This document shows positions 39,094 through 47,929 of a DNA stretch of 64,000 bases, one piece after another. Origin of the DNA: Mycolicibacterium nivoides (GTDB taxonomy: Bacteria; Actinomycetota; Actinomycetes; Mycobacteriales; Mycobacteriaceae). The notes under the pieces were generated by a model. It did not search any database, was not told where the DNA came from, and saw nothing but the letters and a program-made list of their open reading frames with translations. Numbering within the stretch: the stretch's first letter is position 1; each line of letters starts with the position of its first letter. The position numbers and the translations under genes are program-made. Location: positions 5,079,208 to 5,143,207 of the forward strand of contig NZ_CP034072.1 in the NCBI RefSeq assembly GCF_003855255.1, given 5' to 3'.

Positions 39094-39126
39094 AGACTTA
39101 CCGTCTCGCTCCAAGACTGCTAGTCT
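39094..39126. promoter_or_regulatory. Two inverted repeats between TetR and MFS genes
   Basis: AGAC-TTACC-GTCT (39094-39106) and AGACT-GCT-AGTCT (39114-39126) lie between the divergent genes and share the AGACT half-site. They are a candidate operator for the TetR protein and cover the likely promoters of both genes. Confidence 0.5.
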
Positions 39127-39156
39127 CAAAACTCTGCCGACGAAGGAGGGCACAGC

Positions 39157-40788
39157 ATGTCCGCCACCCTCGTCGAGTCCAGCCAGGATATCGACCCGGG
39201 CATGGCCTATCTGTCGATCCGGCAGCGGTACTGGCTGCTCACGGTGGCCTGCATGGACGTCTCCATCGTGATCGCATCGATGGTGGCGCTGAATGCCGCG
39301 CTGCCCGACATAGCCCGCCAGACCGCGGCCACCCAAGCCCAACTCACCTGGGTGGTCGACGGATACACCCTGGTGCTGGCGTGCCTGCTGCTGCCGGCCG
39401 GGGCAATCGGCGACCGCTATGGCCGACGCGGCGCCCTGCTGACGGGGCTCGCCGTGTTCGTCCTGGCCTCGGTGGCACCGATGATGTTCGACGACCCGGT
39501 CCACCTGATCGTCGCACGTGCGGTCGCCGGAGCCGGCGCGGCCTTCATCATGCCGGCCACCCTGTCACTGTTGACGGCAGCGGTACCGAAATCCGAGCGC
39601 AACAAGGCAATTGGGATCTGGGCTGGCGTCGTCGGATCGGGGGCCGTGTTCGGATTCCTGATCACCGGTGGGCTGCTGCACTTCTGGGGATGGCAGTCCA
39701 TCTTCGCGACCTTCGCGATCGCCGGAGCGGGGTTGTTCATCCTGACCTGCACCGTGCGCTCCTCGCGGGACGCGGACGCCGCACCGCTGGACTGGATCGG
39801 CGCGATCCTGATCGGCGCTGCAGTGGCGGTGTTCGTGCTCGGGGTGGTCGAGGCTCCGGTGCGCGGTTGGACGCACCCGTTCGTGTGGGGTTGCATGACG
39901 GGCGGCGTCGCCCTGGCCGCCGCATTCGCCGTCGTGCAACTCAACCGCCGACACCCACTGCTGGATATCCGACTGTTCAGAAAACCCGATTTCGCCACCG
40001 GGGCGGTGGGCGTGACATTCCTGTTCTTCGCGAACTTCGGCTACTTCTTCGTCAGCATGCAGTACATCCAGCTGGTCATGGGCTACAGCCCGATCCAAAC
40101 CGCAATCGCCCTGTGCCCGTTGATGCTTCCCGTGCTGGCCCTCGGCGCCACCACACACTGGTACCTGCCCCGGCTGGGCCTGCGACTGTGCGTGTCGATG
40201 GGCCTGCTGGTGATCGCGGCGGGGCTGATGTGTATGCGCCTGCTCGAGCTCGACTCCGGCTACCTCGACTTCACCTGGCCGCTAATCATCATCAGCACCG
40301 GCATCGGCCTGTGCACCGCGCCGACGACATCGGCCATCATGGGAGCCGTTCCGGACGAGAAGCAGGGGGTGGCCTCCGCGGTCAACGACACCACCCGGGA
40401 GGTCGGCGCCGCCCTCGGCATCGCGGTGGCCGGCTCGATCCTGGCCGCCAACTACCAGAATCACCTGGGGCCCAAGCTGACCGGACTGCCCGCCGAGGTG
40501 CGCGAGCCAATCCTGAGCTCATTGGCCGAAGCCCTCGCCGTGGCCGCGCAGTCGGGTCCGCAAGGAACAGCCATCGCCGAGTTGGCCAAACAGGCGTTCC
40601 TGGATGCGACGAATTCGGCGCTGCTCGTGATGGCGGTGGTGCTGGGAGTGGCCGCGGCGTTCGTCGGCATCTGGGCGCCCGGCCGCGACAGTCGGCAGCT
40701 ACCCGTCATCCGGCGGCTCAGATCGAGAGGAACTCCGCGGCCCGATGACCGATCATGGCAATGGTCGCGTGCGGGCCGCGGCTGGTGA
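39157..40788 (+). CDS. DHA2-type MFS drug transporter
   Basis: The 543-residue transporter has about 14 membrane helices of the EmrB/QacA (DHA2) class. Motif A is GAIGDRYGRRGALLTGL, and TLVLACLLLPAG and TYGATWY-like helices follow, with a long periplasmic stretch near residues 430-470. An AAGGAGG site precedes the ATG. It would export hydrophobic cations or drugs under control of the divergent TetR. Its last 71 bp overlap the 3' end of mftG, so the C-terminal about 23 residues (SRGTPRPDDRSWQWSRAGRG) are read through mftG and may not be conserved. Confidence 0.88.
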   Translation: MSATLVESSQDIDPGMAYLSIRQRYWLLTVACMDVSIVIASMVALNAALPDIARQTAATQAQLTWVVDGYTLVLACLLLPAGAIGDRYGRRGALLTGLAVFVLASVAPMMFDDPVHLIVARAVAGAGAAFIMPATLSLLTAAVPKSERNKAIGIWAGVVGSGAVFGFLITGGLLHFWGWQSIFATFAIAGAGLFILTCTVRSSRDADAAPLDWIGAILIGAAVAVFVLGVVEAPVRGWTHPFVWGCMTGGVALAAAFAVVQLNRRHPLLDIRLFRKPDFATGAVGVTFLFFANFGYFFVSMQYIQLVMGYSPIQTAIALCPLMLPVLALGATTHWYLPRLGLRLCVSMGLLVIAAGLMCMRLLELDSGYLDFTWPLIIISTGIGLCTAPTTSAIMGAVPDEKQGVASAVNDTTREVGAALGIAVAGSILAANYQNHLGPKLTGLPAEVREPILSSLAEALAVAAQSGPQGTAIAELAKQAFLDATNSALLVMAVVLGVAAAFVGIWAPGRDSRQLPVIRRLRSRGTPRPDDRSWQWSRAGRGW

Positions 40789-42133
40789 TGGCGGGCATGA
40801 TCGACCCGTCCACGACCCACAGGCCCTCGACCCCCAGCACCCGGCAGGTCGGATCGAGTACCGCGTCGGGCCCGGTTCCCATCGGCGCGGTGCCGGCCAG
40901 ATGCTGCGACGTCGACCAGAACGCGTCACCGACTTCAGCTGTGTGACTGACCAATTCACGAGCCAGCTCGGCACCCCGGCGCAGCGCGTCGACGTCCTCG
41001 GCCACGGTGTCGTACCGGTGCTCGATCACCGGTGCCACCGCCGGATCCACCGAGGCCAACCGGACCCGGCCGCGGGAGTGCGGTCGCATCAGCGCCACAC
41101 CGAGGTGTGGAAGCTCGGCGGGATCATGTCCAGGTCCGTGCACCATGGCGGCGAAACCCGCAGTGTAGGGGCGCACCTCGATACCCTCGGCCGTGGTGAG
41201 AACGGCCTCCAACGGCGGCAGGTCATGGGTCGGCACCCAGGAGACCGGGAGCACCCACTCCGGATGATCCACGGTGCGCATTCCGACAGGCAGGCCGGCC
41301 ACCACCTCGACGCCGAGCGCCTCAAGGTCGGCCGGTGGCCCGACACCCGACAGCAGCAACAGATGAGCAGATCCAATCGCACCGGAACACAGCACAATTC
41401 GATCAGAATGCAGAACCGCACCGTCATCGCAGCGCACCCCGACGGCGCGGTTCTCGCGGAACAACACCTGATGAACTCGCGTGTCGGTCAGCACCTCCAG
41501 ATTGGGCCGCTCCAGCGCCGGCTTCAGATAGGCACCCCCTGGCCCAACCCTGTTGCGGCCGTTGATATTCAACGGAACCGCACCAACGCCGGCGGGCAGC
41601 ACCGCGCCCACATCCGAGCCGTTCAGGTCATCGATCCAGCCGAACCCCGACCGGGTTGCGGCGTTGACGAATGATGCTGTGCAACCGTCGAATTCGCGCA
41701 CCCGACGCACCGTGATCGGACCACTGTCGCCATGGAGCGCGGTGCTGAAATCCAGGTCGGTCTCGATGGCACGGAAATGCGGCAGCACATCCTGCCAGCC
41801 CCAGCCCGGCACCGCCCAGGTGTCGAAGTCGGTGGGCAATCCCCGGCAGAAGTAGCCGCCGTTCACCGCCCCTGAGCCACCCACCACCGAGCCGCGGATG
41901 ATCTCGGTGTGCCGGGGCGGATTCTCGGTCAGCACCGACGGGTAATGGCGCACCACAGAGCTGGCGGCCCCGATCGGCAGCCGCAGGCCGTCGGTGATCT
42001 GTGCCTCCACCCGCGGGTCACTCGGCGCCGGACCGGCCTCGACCACCGTGACAGTACAGCCAGGATCGCTGGAAAGCCGTTCAGCCAGAATTGATCCGGC
42101 GCTTCCGGCACCGATGATCAGGACATCACTCAA
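40718..42133 (-). CDS. mftG: MftG, mycofactocin-linked GMC oxidoreductase
   Basis: The 471-residue GMC-family flavoprotein has the FAD loop LIIGAGSAGSILAERLSSDP (about residues 5-24), GSVVGGSGAVNGGYFCRG, LCSGAIGSAHLLLLSGVGP and the C-terminal SQHLAGTAPMGTGPDAVLDP and VDGSIMPAITSRGPHATIAM. Rv0697 is the M. tuberculosis equivalent. Reports in mycobacteria place MftG as the enzyme that re-oxidises mycofactocinol and feeds the respiratory chain, needed for growth on alcohols. It is the last gene of the mft operon, 6 nt after mftF, and converges with the MFS gene. Confidence 0.94.
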   Translation of the reverse strand: MSDVLIIGAGSAGSILAERLSSDPGCTVTVVEAGPAPSDPRVEAQITDGLRLPIGAASSVVRHYPSVLTENPPRHTEIIRGSVVGGSGAVNGGYFCRGLPTDFDTWAVPGWGWQDVLPHFRAIETDLDFSTALHGDSGPITVRRVREFDGCTASFVNAATRSGFGWIDDLNGSDVGAVLPAGVGAVPLNINGRNRVGPGGAYLKPALERPNLEVLTDTRVHQVLFRENRAVGVRCDDGAVLHSDRIVLCSGAIGSAHLLLLSGVGPPADLEALGVEVVAGLPVGMRTVDHPEWVLPVSWVPTHDLPPLEAVLTTAEGIEVRPYTAGFAAMVHGPGHDPAELPHLGVALMRPHSRGRVRLASVDPAVAPVIEHRYDTVAEDVDALRRGAELARELVSHTAEVGDAFWSTSQHLAGTAPMGTGPDAVLDPTCRVLGVEGLWVVDGSIMPAITSRGPHATIAMIGHRAAEFLSI

Positions 42134-42139
42134 CTGGGT

Positions 42140-43552
42140 TTAGCTCCGCAGCTGCGGCTTGAGCGCGCCAAGCTGGCGTTCCCGCACCACCCCGGTCCAC
42201 AAGCCGATCCCGTAGGCCAGGTCGTCCAGACGCTTGAGCAGGATATGGGCCAGCAGGCCCACCGGTTTGGTGTCGTCGTCGGCGTTGCCGCGCCGGCTCG
42301 CCCAGTCGACCACACCGTCGAGCACCGCGGCCACCAGCACCGCGTGCCTGGCCCGCCGGAACAGCAGGGCGGCGATCAGGGCCACCGGCCAGTAGTGCCG
42401 ACAGATCGCCGAACACAGCTGCAAGGCCGCCGACCACAATCCGCGCGCAGTCACCGCGGCGACCTCGGTGGGCTCCGTGTCGACGGTGCTGAGCGAGCGG
42501 GCGATGCGGCGGCCGGTGATGATCGCGATCACCACGGAGCCCAGATACCCGACGTATGACCCCATGGCCAGGAACAGCCACACCATCAACGTCCATCCGG
42601 AGATCACCACAGGGGCGGTCTTGCCCGGGTGCCGGACGCTCAACGGTGCCGCAGATGTGCCGTAGAAAGCCTTGCGGTTGAACCACTCTCGCAGATCTGT
42701 CCGATGGTCGTGGGCCACCAGCGCGATCGGCTCGTACCGCAGCCGGGCGCCGGACTCGACCAGGCGCCAGCAAAGGTCTACGTCCTCACCGGACTGCATG
42801 GTCTCGTCGAACCCGCCCACCGCGGCCAGTGCCGACCGCCGGCAGATGATGGCCGCGCTCGGGACGTAGGACACCGGGCCGTAGGGCACGACCGGTGCCT
42901 CGCGCACCCCGAGGTCCAACGACGAACGAACGGCCTCGTACCGGGCGACCACATTGTCGGCGGTGTGCAACCCGACGATGCGCGGCGCGACCAGCGCCAC
43001 CGCCGGGTCGCAGAAGTGTCCGAGCAATGCCTCGAGCCATCCGCGCCGCGGCACCACATCGGAGTCGAGGAACGCCACGAAGTCGGTCTCCGACGCGGCC
43101 AGCCCGGTGTTGCGGGCGGCCGCCGGACCGTTGCTGCGGAGGTGGCGGAGCACCTGCACGTCGCAGTGCATTGCGGCGAACTCTGATTGCGCGACGGGAA
43201 CCGCCGAGCCGTCGTCGACCACGATCACCCGCAGGCCCCGCAATGCCGCGATCAGCCGGTGCAGTCCGGATACATTGTCGCGCACCGGAATAACGACCGT
43301 CACGTCGCGGTGCGACGGCCCGCTGGGCGGACGGGGATGGGCGACCGTGGCGTCGAGCAAAGTCCGTGCCAGTTGCGCGCTCTGCGCGTCGTGCACCTCC
43401 AAGCGGCCACCGTTGAGCATGGTCTGCGCCGTCGGCGCCAGCCGCAGCAACCGGGTCGGCGACCCGCCGAGGAGGGCCGCGCCGGCCCCGAGCACCTTGA
43501 CACGGCGATCCACCTGCACGGCAAAACCGTCGGGCAGCCTCGGTCCGGTCAT
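42140..43552 (-). CDS. mftF: MftF, mycofactocin glycosyltransferase
   Basis: The 470-residue enzyme adds beta-1,4-linked glucose units to the mycofactocin core. A family-2 glycosyltransferase domain (about residues 80-300) shows [31 protein letters not shown], the DXD-like [12 protein letters not shown] and [12 protein letters not shown]. Hydrophobic helices near the C-terminus suggest membrane association. Rv0696 is the homologue. The ATG at 43552 overlaps the mftE stop (ATGA). Confidence 0.94.
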   Translation of the reverse strand: MTGPRLPDGFAVQVDRRVKVLGAGAALLGGSPTRLLRLAPTAQTMLNGGRLEVHDAQSAQLARTLLDATVAHPRPPSGPSHRDVTVVIPVRDNVSGLHRLIAALRGLRVIVVDDGSAVPVAQSEFAAMHCDVQVLRHLRSNGPAAARNTGLAASETDFVAFLDSDVVPRRGWLEALLGHFCDPAVALVAPRIVGLHTADNVVARYEAVRSSLDLGVREAPVVPYGPVSYVPSAAIICRRSALAAVGGFDETMQSGEDVDLCWRLVESGARLRYEPIALVAHDHRTDLREWFNRKAFYGTSAAPLSVRHPGKTAPVVISGWTLMVWLFLAMGSYVGYLGSVVIAIITGRRIARSLSTVDTEPTEVAAVTARGLWSAALQLCSAICRHYWPVALIAALLFRRARHAVLVAAVLDGVVDWASRRGNADDDTKPVGLLAHILLKRLDDLAYGIGLWTGVVRERQLGALKPQLRS

Positions 43553-44292
43553 GTCAGCAATCCGTTCCGGTCCGGCTGCCACCGCCGTATCCGGCCGGCG
43601 CAGCCGTTGACCATTTCAGCAAAGATACGCTCCCCCTCGGCAGCCGTGGCGGTTGTCGGGTCGCCGAGGACACCGACTTCGCTGACTGCCGCGATCCCGC
43701 CGCTGCGCATCGCGGGCATCAGCTCGGCCAGCGGGGCTGTGTTCCCCGCAGTCAGGTCGTCGGTCCAGACATCGCCGGGCGAAATATGTAGCAATACAGA
43801 TGTTTCGGTATGCCCCGCATGCGCGTCGGCGCCCGCGGCGACGCACGGGGCCCAGCCAACATCGCGGCTCTCCCGGCGCAGCAGGGCCACGGCGCCCGCC
43901 AGCGCCTCCACATTCCCACCGTGACCATTGACGAAGACGAGTTTCGAGGCCCAGCTCGATGCGGACCTTCCGTACTCGACCAGCAACGACTGCAAAGCGG
44001 CGGTGCCGATGGACACCGTGCCGGGGAAGCCCTCGTGCTCGCCGCTGGCGCCGTAGTAGACGGGCGGCGCGACCATCCAGTCGCCGGCCGGACCGCCCTC
44101 GAGATGCTCGAGGACCCCGTGGGCGACGGCCGTGGCGATACGCGTGTCGGTGTCCAGGGGCAGGTGCGGGCCATGTTGCTCGGTAGAGCCCACCGGGATG
44201 ATCAACATTGGCGACACGCTGCGTAGCTGTCTCGACGTTGAGTTCCCGAGCCCGCTGGGGAAAGCCACGTGCCGATCGTAGGCCGAATTCAC
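43549..44292 (-). CDS. mftE: MftE, mycofactocin peptidase (creatininase family)
   Basis: The 247-residue creatininase-fold metallopeptidase cleaves MftC-modified MftA to release the Val-Tyr-derived AHDP. Metal and catalytic residues lie in [33 protein letters not shown] and [10 protein letters not shown]. Rv0695 is the homologue. The GTG start has no ribosome site of its own, but overlaps the stop of a small upstream frame (GTGA, 44289-44292) that does have one. Confidence 0.94.
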   Translation of the reverse strand: MNSAYDRHVAFPSGLGNSTSRQLRSVSPMLIIPVGSTEQHGPHLPLDTDTRIATAVAHGVLEHLEGGPAGDWMVAPPVYYGASGEHEGFPGTVSIGTAALQSLLVEYGRSASSWASKLVFVNGHGGNVEALAGAVALLRRESRDVGWAPCVAAGADAHAGHTETSVLLHISPGDVWTDDLTAGNTAPLAELMPAMRSGGIAAVSEVGVLGDPTTATAAEGERIFAEMVNGCAGRIRRWQPDRNGLLT

Positions 44293-44369
44293 CTACTGTG
44301 CGCCAATTGTTGGAGCACGGGCAGCAATTGATTTGCCTTAGCTTTCCCCACACCGGCCGTGAGCATCAC
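44289..44369 (-). CDS. Possible 26-codon ORF between mftD and mftE
   Basis: A short frame reads from GTG at 44369 (or ATG 44366) to a stop that overlaps the mftE GTG start as GTGA. An AGGAGA site lies 7 nt upstream of the GTG, better than any site at mftE itself. The product (VMLTAGVGKAKANQLLPVL, then QQLAHSR) is Leu/Ala/Gln-rich and unrecognised. It may be a real small protein or a coupling leader that lets ribosomes reach mftE. Translation is unproven. Confidence 0.45.
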   Translation of the reverse strand: MMLTAGVGKAKANQLLPVLQQLAHSR

Positions 44370-44425
44370 GTACGTCTCTCCTGCCACCCCTGTCACGCCG
44401 CACCCCGACGCGCCCGGGGCAACCG

Positions 44426-45616
44426 TCAGGCGTCGGCGCGCGGAACGCCGAGGGTCCGGGTGAACCCTTCCGGAATCAGGATGTCGTCCGGCGTCAGGTC
44501 GTGGATCGAGGACTTGCCCAACCCGCGCAGCGCGGAGTCGATGCCACCGCTGAGGATGTCCAACACGTTCTCGACGCCCGCCTGGCCGTTGGCGGCCAGG
44601 CCCCACAGATACGCACGTCCGATCATGACGGCCCTGGCGCCGAGCGCCACGGCCTTGACGACGTCGCTGCCGCGGCGGATCCCGCCGTCCAGCAAAACCT
44701 CGACCTGGTCGCCCACCGCGTCGGCGATGGCAGGCAGGCAACGGATCGCCGCCGGGGTGCCGTCCAGGTTGTTACCACCGTGGTTGGACACCGTGATCGC
44801 CGAAACACCCGCATCCACCGCACGTTTGGCGTCATCGACGCGCACCATGCCCTTGAGCAGGAACGGTCCGCCCCACTGCTCACGCAGCCAGGCGATGTCC
44901 TCCCAGGTCGGAGGCGGGGTGCCCATCCACTGCCCGTAGGCCTCGAAGAACGTCGGCCCGGGCTCGCCGCGGCGGCCCTGGTTGGGCACGCGCAGGTCCG
45001 GCGGACGCAAGTGCTTGCCGAAGCTCCACAGCCAGCGGGGCTTCGTGAGCACCTCCGGGGACATCCGCAGCATCGTGCGCAGGTCCATTCGCTCCGGGAT
45101 CTTCGGGCTACCCCAGTCCCGGCCGTGGCTGAAGCTCCAGTCCGTCGTGGCGATGAGCCCGACCGCCCCGGCGTCCTTGGCCCGCTGCACGCGCTCGGCG
45201 ATCTCGTCGCGGGACCCGAGCCAGTAGATCTGGAAGAAGATCTTGTCGTTGACCGCGGTGACTTCTTCCATCGGCTTGCTGGCGAACGACGACAGCCCCA
45301 TGGCGGTCCCGCGCGCCGCGGCGGCGCGGGCAACGGCGACCTCACCGTCGGGGTCCACCGCCTGAACGCCGGTCGGCGAGATGATCACCGGCATCGAAAT
45401 GTCTTGCCCCATCACGGTTGTCGACATCTCACGCTTTTCGGTGGCACCCACCACGTGCGGCGCGAAGCCGAGCTCGGCGAACGACTCCACGTTGTCGGAG
45501 ACCGTCACGCCCTTCTCGCTCGCAGAGATCAGCGACGAGTAGGCGGACTTGGGCAGCCGCTTCTTCGCCCGTTGCTGGGCAATGGCGACGGTCTCGAACC
45601 AGGTATCACGGGCCAT
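44426..45616 (-). CDS. mftD: MftD, FMN-dependent oxidase of mycofactocin biosynthesis
   Basis: The 396-residue enzyme of the alpha-hydroxy-acid dehydrogenase (LldD-like) family oxidatively deaminates AHDP to pre-mycofactocin. FMN-binding and catalytic motifs are PVIISPTGVQAVDPDGE, LLKGMVRVDDAKRAVDAGV, the active-site His in SNHGGNNLDGTPA and LDGGIRRGSDVVKAVALG. Rv0694 is the homologue. The gene follows mftC by 3 nt, and 133 nt separate it from mftE. Confidence 0.94.
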   Translation of the reverse strand: MARDTWFETVAIAQQRAKKRLPKSAYSSLISASEKGVTVSDNVESFAELGFAPHVVGATEKREMSTTVMGQDISMPVIISPTGVQAVDPDGEVAVARAAAARGTAMGLSSFASKPMEEVTAVNDKIFFQIYWLGSRDEIAERVQRAKDAGAVGLIATTDWSFSHGRDWGSPKIPERMDLRTMLRMSPEVLTKPRWLWSFGKHLRPPDLRVPNQGRRGEPGPTFFEAYGQWMGTPPPTWEDIAWLREQWGGPFLLKGMVRVDDAKRAVDAGVSAITVSNHGGNNLDGTPAAIRCLPAIADAVGDQVEVLLDGGIRRGSDVVKAVALGARAVMIGRAYLWGLAANGQAGVENVLDILSGGIDSALRGLGKSSIHDLTPDDILIPEGFTRTLGVPRADA

Positions 45617-45619
45617 GGC

Positions 45620-46822
45620 TTACACCGGACTTTCGTTACAGATTCGGGCGGGGGGCTTGGTCAGCAGCTTGAGTGCCACCGGCCCCTGCTTGGTACCGCG
45701 GGAGTGGTCACCGCTGGGCTTGGGTTTGGTGCGCTCCTGCGCCAGGGCCGGCTCGCCCCAGCCTTCGACGCACTCGGGGTCCGGCCCGTCCATCGGCAGA
45801 CCGGTGAAGAACTTGGCCGCCATGCAGCCGCCGCGGCAGGCGTCGTAGTGCCCGCAGCCGCTGCAGGCGCCGGCCGACTGGGGCTCGCGCAGCTCGCGGA
45901 ACAACGGGGAGTTCTGCCAGACGTTCTGGAATCCGGCCCCAAAACCGGCGTCTTCCAGGATGTTTCCGGCCAGGAACTTGTCGTGGATGGCGAACGGGCA
46001 GGCGTAGACATCGCCCACCGGGTCGATCAGGCACACCACCCGGCCGGCACCGCACAGGTTCAGCCCGGCCAGCGCACCGGGCTCACCCAGGCCCGACAGG
46101 TGGAAGAACGAGTCACCCGTGAGCACGCGCTCACCATGGGAGACCAGCCAGTTGTACAGCTGGCGCTGCTGGTCCGGGGTCGGGTGCAGCTCGTCCCAGA
46201 CATCGGCGCCGCGGCCGGACGGGCGCAGCCGGGTGATCCGCAGCGTGGCGCCGTAGCGGTCGGCCAGCGCCTTGAACTCGTCGAGCTGGTCGACGTTGTG
46301 GCGGGTGACCACCACCGAGATCTTGGCATCGGAAAAGCCTGCGGCGGCAAGGTTTTCCAGCGCACGCACGGCCATGTCGAACGAGCCCTTGCCGCGCACC
46401 GCGTCGTTGACCTCGGCGTTGGCGCCGTCCAGGGAGATCTGCACGTCGACGTAGTCGCTGGCGGCGAGCTTCGCGGCGACCTCGGGCGTGATGCGCACGC
46501 CGTTGGTGGAGAACTTGACCCCGACGTGGTGCTCGGTCGCGTAGTCGACCAGTTCCCAGAAGTCCGGGCGCACAGTGGGTTCCCCACCGCCGATGTTCAC
46601 GTAGAACACCTGCATGCGCTCCAGCTCGTCGATGATGTCCTTGCACTGCTGGGTGGACAGCTCGCGCGGATCCCGCTTGCCCGAGGAGGACAGGCAGTGC
46701 ACGCACGCCAGGTTGCAGGCGTAGGTGAGTTCCCAGGTCAGGCAGATCGGGGCGTCGAGTCCGCTTTCGAACTGGTCGACGAGCCGTGGGACGGGCGTGC
46801 GCGCAGGCGCGGCAGAAGTCAT
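45620..46822 (-). CDS. mftC: MftC, mycofactocin radical SAM maturase
   Basis: The 400-residue radical SAM enzyme decarboxylates and cross-links the C-terminal Val-Tyr of MftA. The SAM cluster motif is C36-x3-C40-x2-C43 in TYACNLACVHC. A SPASM domain near the C-terminus has cysteines in NLCGAGRVVCL, VYACPF, ACSGCGHYDACRGGCMA and PECVEGW for two more Fe-S clusters. Rv0693 is the homologue. The ATG at 46822 overlaps mftB by ATGA; the frame is open upstream, but those residues are not MftC-like. Confidence 0.95.
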   Translation of the reverse strand: MTSAAPARTPVPRLVDQFESGLDAPICLTWELTYACNLACVHCLSSSGKRDPRELSTQQCKDIIDELERMQVFYVNIGGGEPTVRPDFWELVDYATEHHVGVKFSTNGVRITPEVAAKLAASDYVDVQISLDGANAEVNDAVRGKGSFDMAVRALENLAAAGFSDAKISVVVTRHNVDQLDEFKALADRYGATLRITRLRPSGRGADVWDELHPTPDQQRQLYNWLVSHGERVLTGDSFFHLSGLGEPGALAGLNLCGAGRVVCLIDPVGDVYACPFAIHDKFLAGNILEDAGFGAGFQNVWQNSPLFRELREPQSAGACSGCGHYDACRGGCMAAKFFTGLPMDGPDPECVEGWGEPALAQERTKPKPSGDHSRGTKQGPVALKLLTKPPARICNESPV

Positions 46823-47133
46823 TGTGAGTTCCCGGGGATGAGCATCTTCGAGGACACCAGCACGCTCAGCGCGTGCAGGTAGGGGCCTTGGTCGGAGTCG
46901 GCGATACCGGCCGCGCGGCACGCGGACCGGGCGTCGGGGTGATCAGCCAGAGAGTTGACCACCTCGACGACCGTCCGGTTCTTCAGAAACGACAGCTTGC
47001 GGGTTCCGAAGTGATACAGCAGGGCACCGAACGGCTCCGGCCGCACCGCCACCTGGTGGTGCAACCGCCAGCTGACATCCGGGTCGAATACGACGCCAGT
47101 GCGCCCAGCCGTATCGGCAACCTCTGCGGACAC
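46819..47133 (-). CDS. mftB: MftB, MftA-binding chaperone (RRE domain)
   Basis: The 104-residue protein is a RiPP recognition element (PqqD-like) that binds the MftA precursor and presents it to MftC. It has the winged-helix pattern WRLHHQVAVRPEPFGALLYH, FLKNRTVVEVVNSLA and a final helix LSVLVSSKMLIP. Rv0692 is the homologue. A GTG at 47133 lies 2 nt after the mftA stop and is preferred; a GTG at 47151 inside mftA is the alternative. It overlaps mftC by ATGA. Confidence 0.88.
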   Translation of the reverse strand: MSAEVADTAGRTGVVFDPDVSWRLHHQVAVRPEPFGALLYHFGTRKLSFLKNRTVVEVVNSLADHPDARSACRAAGIADSDQGPYLHALSVLVSSKMLIPGNSQ

Positions 47134-47135
47134 CG

Positions 47136-47231
47136 TCAGTAAACCCCGCACATACCGTCGATCGAGACCTCTTCGACGAGCGTCTCGGTGACGAGCTGGG
47201 TTTCGGTTTCAACCTGCGGGTTCTGATCCAT
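47136..47231 (-). CDS. mftA: MftA, mycofactocin precursor peptide
   Basis: A 31-codon gene encodes the ribosomal precursor, starting [17 protein letters not shown] and ending in the invariant IDGMCGVY. The last Val-Tyr pair becomes the redox core of mycofactocin. An AAAGGTGCGATTC stretch with AGGAAAGG just before the ATG supplies the ribosome site. It is the first gene of the mft operon and too short for common gene callers. Confidence 0.97.
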   Translation of the reverse strand: MDQNPQVETETQLVTETLVEEVSIDGMCGVY

Positions 47232-47263
47232 GAATCGCACCTTTCCTGCAACTGTGGGTCTCG

Positions 47264-47271
47264 ACAATTGT
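47264..47271. promoter_or_regulatory. Palindromic core ACAATTGT in the mftA-mftR intergenic region
   Basis: An 8-bp perfect palindrome lies between the divergent mftA and mftR genes, 33 bp from the mftA ATG. MftR is known to repress the mft promoter; this could be part of its operator, but the flanks are not symmetric. Confidence 0.3.
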
Positions 47272-47323
47272 GACCTGAGTCGCAAGAATATGGCATCGAG
47301 TGCACAAATGGAAGGGCGGGTTT

Positions 47324-47929
47324 ATGCGGCAGGCATCCGGGCCCCGGGTCGGTCGGCGCCCGTCCACCACGCAGGACCACATCACCGACGTCGCCCTGGC
47401 GCTGTTCGCCAGCCGGGGCTTCGACGAGGTCAGCGTCGACGACGTGGCCAAGGCGGCCGGCATCGCCCGGCGCACGCTGTTCCGCTACTACGCCTCCAAG
47501 AACGCCATCCCCTGGGGAGACTTCGACGCCCACCTGCAGCACCTGCGTGACCTGCTCAGCTCCCTGAGCACCGAGATCCCGTTGGCCGAGGCCCTGCGCG
47601 AGGCCCTGCTGTCGTTCAACACCTACGACGACCAGGAGATGGCCCAACACCGCCGGCGCATGCGGGTGATCCTGGAAACCGCTGAACTGCAGGCATATTC
47701 GATGACGATGTACGCCGGTTGGCGCGAGGTCATCGCGGCCTACGTGGCGCAGCGGATCGGAGCGGCACCCGCCGACCTGATGCCCCAGACCGTGGGCTGG
47801 CTCATGCTGGGCGTCGCGCTGTCGGCGTACGAGCACTGGCTCGCCGACGAGTCCGTCGCCCTGGCAGACGCCATCGGCGAGGCGTTCGAGGTGGCCCGGC
47901 CCGGGCTTGAGGCGCTAGCCCCGCGCTAG
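47324..47929 (+). CDS. mftR: MftR, TetR-family repressor of the mft operon
   Basis: The 201-residue regulator has the TetR helix-turn-helix [19 protein letters not shown], then [20 protein letters not shown] (about residues 15-60) and a C-terminal domain with [20 protein letters not shown]. It is divergent from mftA as Rv0691c is in M. tuberculosis. MftR is reported to bind long-chain acyl-CoAs and to control mft transcription. The ATG at 47324 has a GAAGGGCGGG site; a GTG at 47300 is less likely. The 3' end overlaps the PhyH gene by 15 bp. Confidence 0.92.
   Translation: MRQASGPRVGRRPSTTQDHITDVALALFASRGFDEVSVDDVAKAAGIARRTLFRYYASKNAIPWGDFDAHLQHLRDLLSSLSTEIPLAEALREALLSFNTYDDQEMAQHRRRMRVILETAELQAYSMTMYAGWREVIAAYVAQRIGAAPADLMPQTVGWLMLGVALSAYEHWLADESVALADAIGEAFEVARPGLEALAPR

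Noticed and set aside
44501..46882. Open frame of about 790 codons on the plus strand
   Set aside because: Antisense to mftD and mftC, which have clear motifs and coupling on the minus strand.
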